A stretch of 64,000 bases of DNA from Desulfacinum infernum DSM 9756 (GTDB taxonomy: Bacteria; Desulfobacterota; Syntrophobacteria; Syntrophobacterales; DSM-9756): assembly GCF_900129305.1 (NCBI RefSeq), contig NZ_FQVB01000009.1:90689-154688 (forward strand), given 5' to 3'. The notes beneath the pieces were generated by a model. That model worked only from the letters and a program-made list of their open reading frames with translations, was not told the origin of the DNA and did no database searches. Of the stretch, positions 63,712-64,000 are shown in pieces. Position 1 is the stretch's first letter. The number at the start of each line of letters is the position of its first letter. The position numbers were made by a program, and so were the translations under genes.

Positions 63712-63842
63712 CCGGGAAAACACCTCTTGCGCCTTGTGTCAACAGATGTGATCGTCGAGCCCGCATGGCCGAACACCGCTAACATCCTTGAGCCGGAGGC
63801 TGGAGGAGGCCATCCTCTCGCCGTCGGCCTACTTTCCACACA

Positions 63843-63917
63843 GCATGGGCAAGGAGGTGATGTCAAGACTGCGATAGCACCCGAAGGGCTTGGTCTTGAC
63901 ATCACCTCCGCCCATGC
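63843..63917. repeat. Long inverted repeat upstream of the transposase gene
   Basis: A 27-nt arm (63843-63869) pairs with a 25-nt arm (63893-63917) with only a 2-nt bulge, around a 23-nt loop. It lies between the transposase start and the right IS end. It includes GGAGGTGATGTCAAGAC and its complement. Confidence 0.85.
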
Positions 63918-64000
63918 TAGCGTCTTTGGAAAGGGGGCCGCCGAAGCTAACGCTTTCGCATCAGTTTTTTTGCGGTTTCCACACAAAACAGCGAAGAGCC

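Larger units (their letters stand above)
62482..64000 (-). mobile_element. ISL3-family insertion sequence
   Basis: The left end GCCTCTTCGCTACTT (from 62482) and the inverted right end GGCTCTTCGCTGTTTT (ending at 64000) form imperfect terminal repeats about 1.5 kb apart, with an ISL3-type transposase gene between. The right end coincides with the window edge, so the 8-bp target duplication usual for ISL3 cannot be checked. The element interrupts the PfkB-like gene. Confidence 0.8.

Noticed and set aside
1..64000. tRNA, rRNA or riboswitch genes
   Set aside because: No T-loop/acceptor patterns, rRNA segments or known riboswitch cores were recognised by eye; a covariance-model search would be needed to exclude small ones.

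Overview
The window is high-GC, gene-dense DNA. It carries two selenocysteine formate dehydrogenases, a tungsten aldehyde oxidoreductase, two tungstate/molybdate importers, a 2-oxoacid:ferredoxin oxidoreductase and several amino-acid and peptide importers. No plasmid, phage or conjugation genes are visible, so it looks like chromosome. My inference is an anaerobic, formate-handling bacterium of the former Deltaproteobacteria (Desulfobacterota, Syntrophobacter/Desulfacinum-like). No rRNA or other taxonomic marker is present to prove this.

Layout. 1-9.7 kb: oligopeptide importer ATPases (the second runs off the left edge), a divergent IclR regulator with a beta-keto acid cleavage enzyme, and a branched-chain amino-acid-type ABC operon. 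10.4-15.8 kb: a MoaD-like sulfur carrier, a tungsten AOR, a Nim-like flavoprotein and an Old-Yellow-Enzyme/dienoyl-CoA reductase-type flavoprotein. 16.0-26.4 kb: a formate dehydrogenase island (cytoplasmic Sec-FDH, FdhD, periplasmic Sec-FDH alpha, beta subunit, FdhE, and an FmdE-MoeA fusion). 26.6-31.5 kb: aldehyde dehydrogenase, LuxR regulator and an orphan cytoplasmic PhsA-like molybdo/tungsto-enzyme. 31.7-39.1 kb: Wtp-type and Tup-type oxyanion importers around a ModE-type HTH protein. 39.4-45.3 kb: class V aminotransferase, PilZ protein, glutamine-type ABC importer and an M48 peptidase. 45.5-54.0 kb: VapBC, a SUMF1-like protein and a MacAB-TolC-like exporter. 54.3-61.7 kb: 2-oxoacid:ferredoxin oxidoreductase and a general L-amino-acid importer. 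61.8-64 kb: a PfkB kinase gene cut by an ISL3-family element that appears to end at the right edge.

How it fits together. The clearest new signal is a palindrome, TATGTC-N6-GACATA. Three perfect and three variant copies lie upstream of six transcription units: both formate dehydrogenases, the FmdE-MoeA fusion, the PhsA-like enzyme, the Wtp importer (with the ModE-like gene divergent) and the Tup importer. Several copies overlap a recognisable -10 or -35 element. I read this as a tungsten/molybdenum regulon controlled by the short ModE-like protein, which lacks the usual oxyanion-sensing domain. The enzymes that need the metal, their maturation factors and the metal importers would then be co-regulated. 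Amino-acid uptake, 2-oxoacid and aldehyde oxidation and formate turnover suggest amino-acid or carboxylate catabolism with formate as an electron carrier.

Intergenic space is unusually rich in dispersed hairpin repeats, in several families. These include a 180-182 bp composite element present three times and a second family inserted inside the amino-acid importer operon. No CRISPR array, rRNA or tRNA gene was seen.
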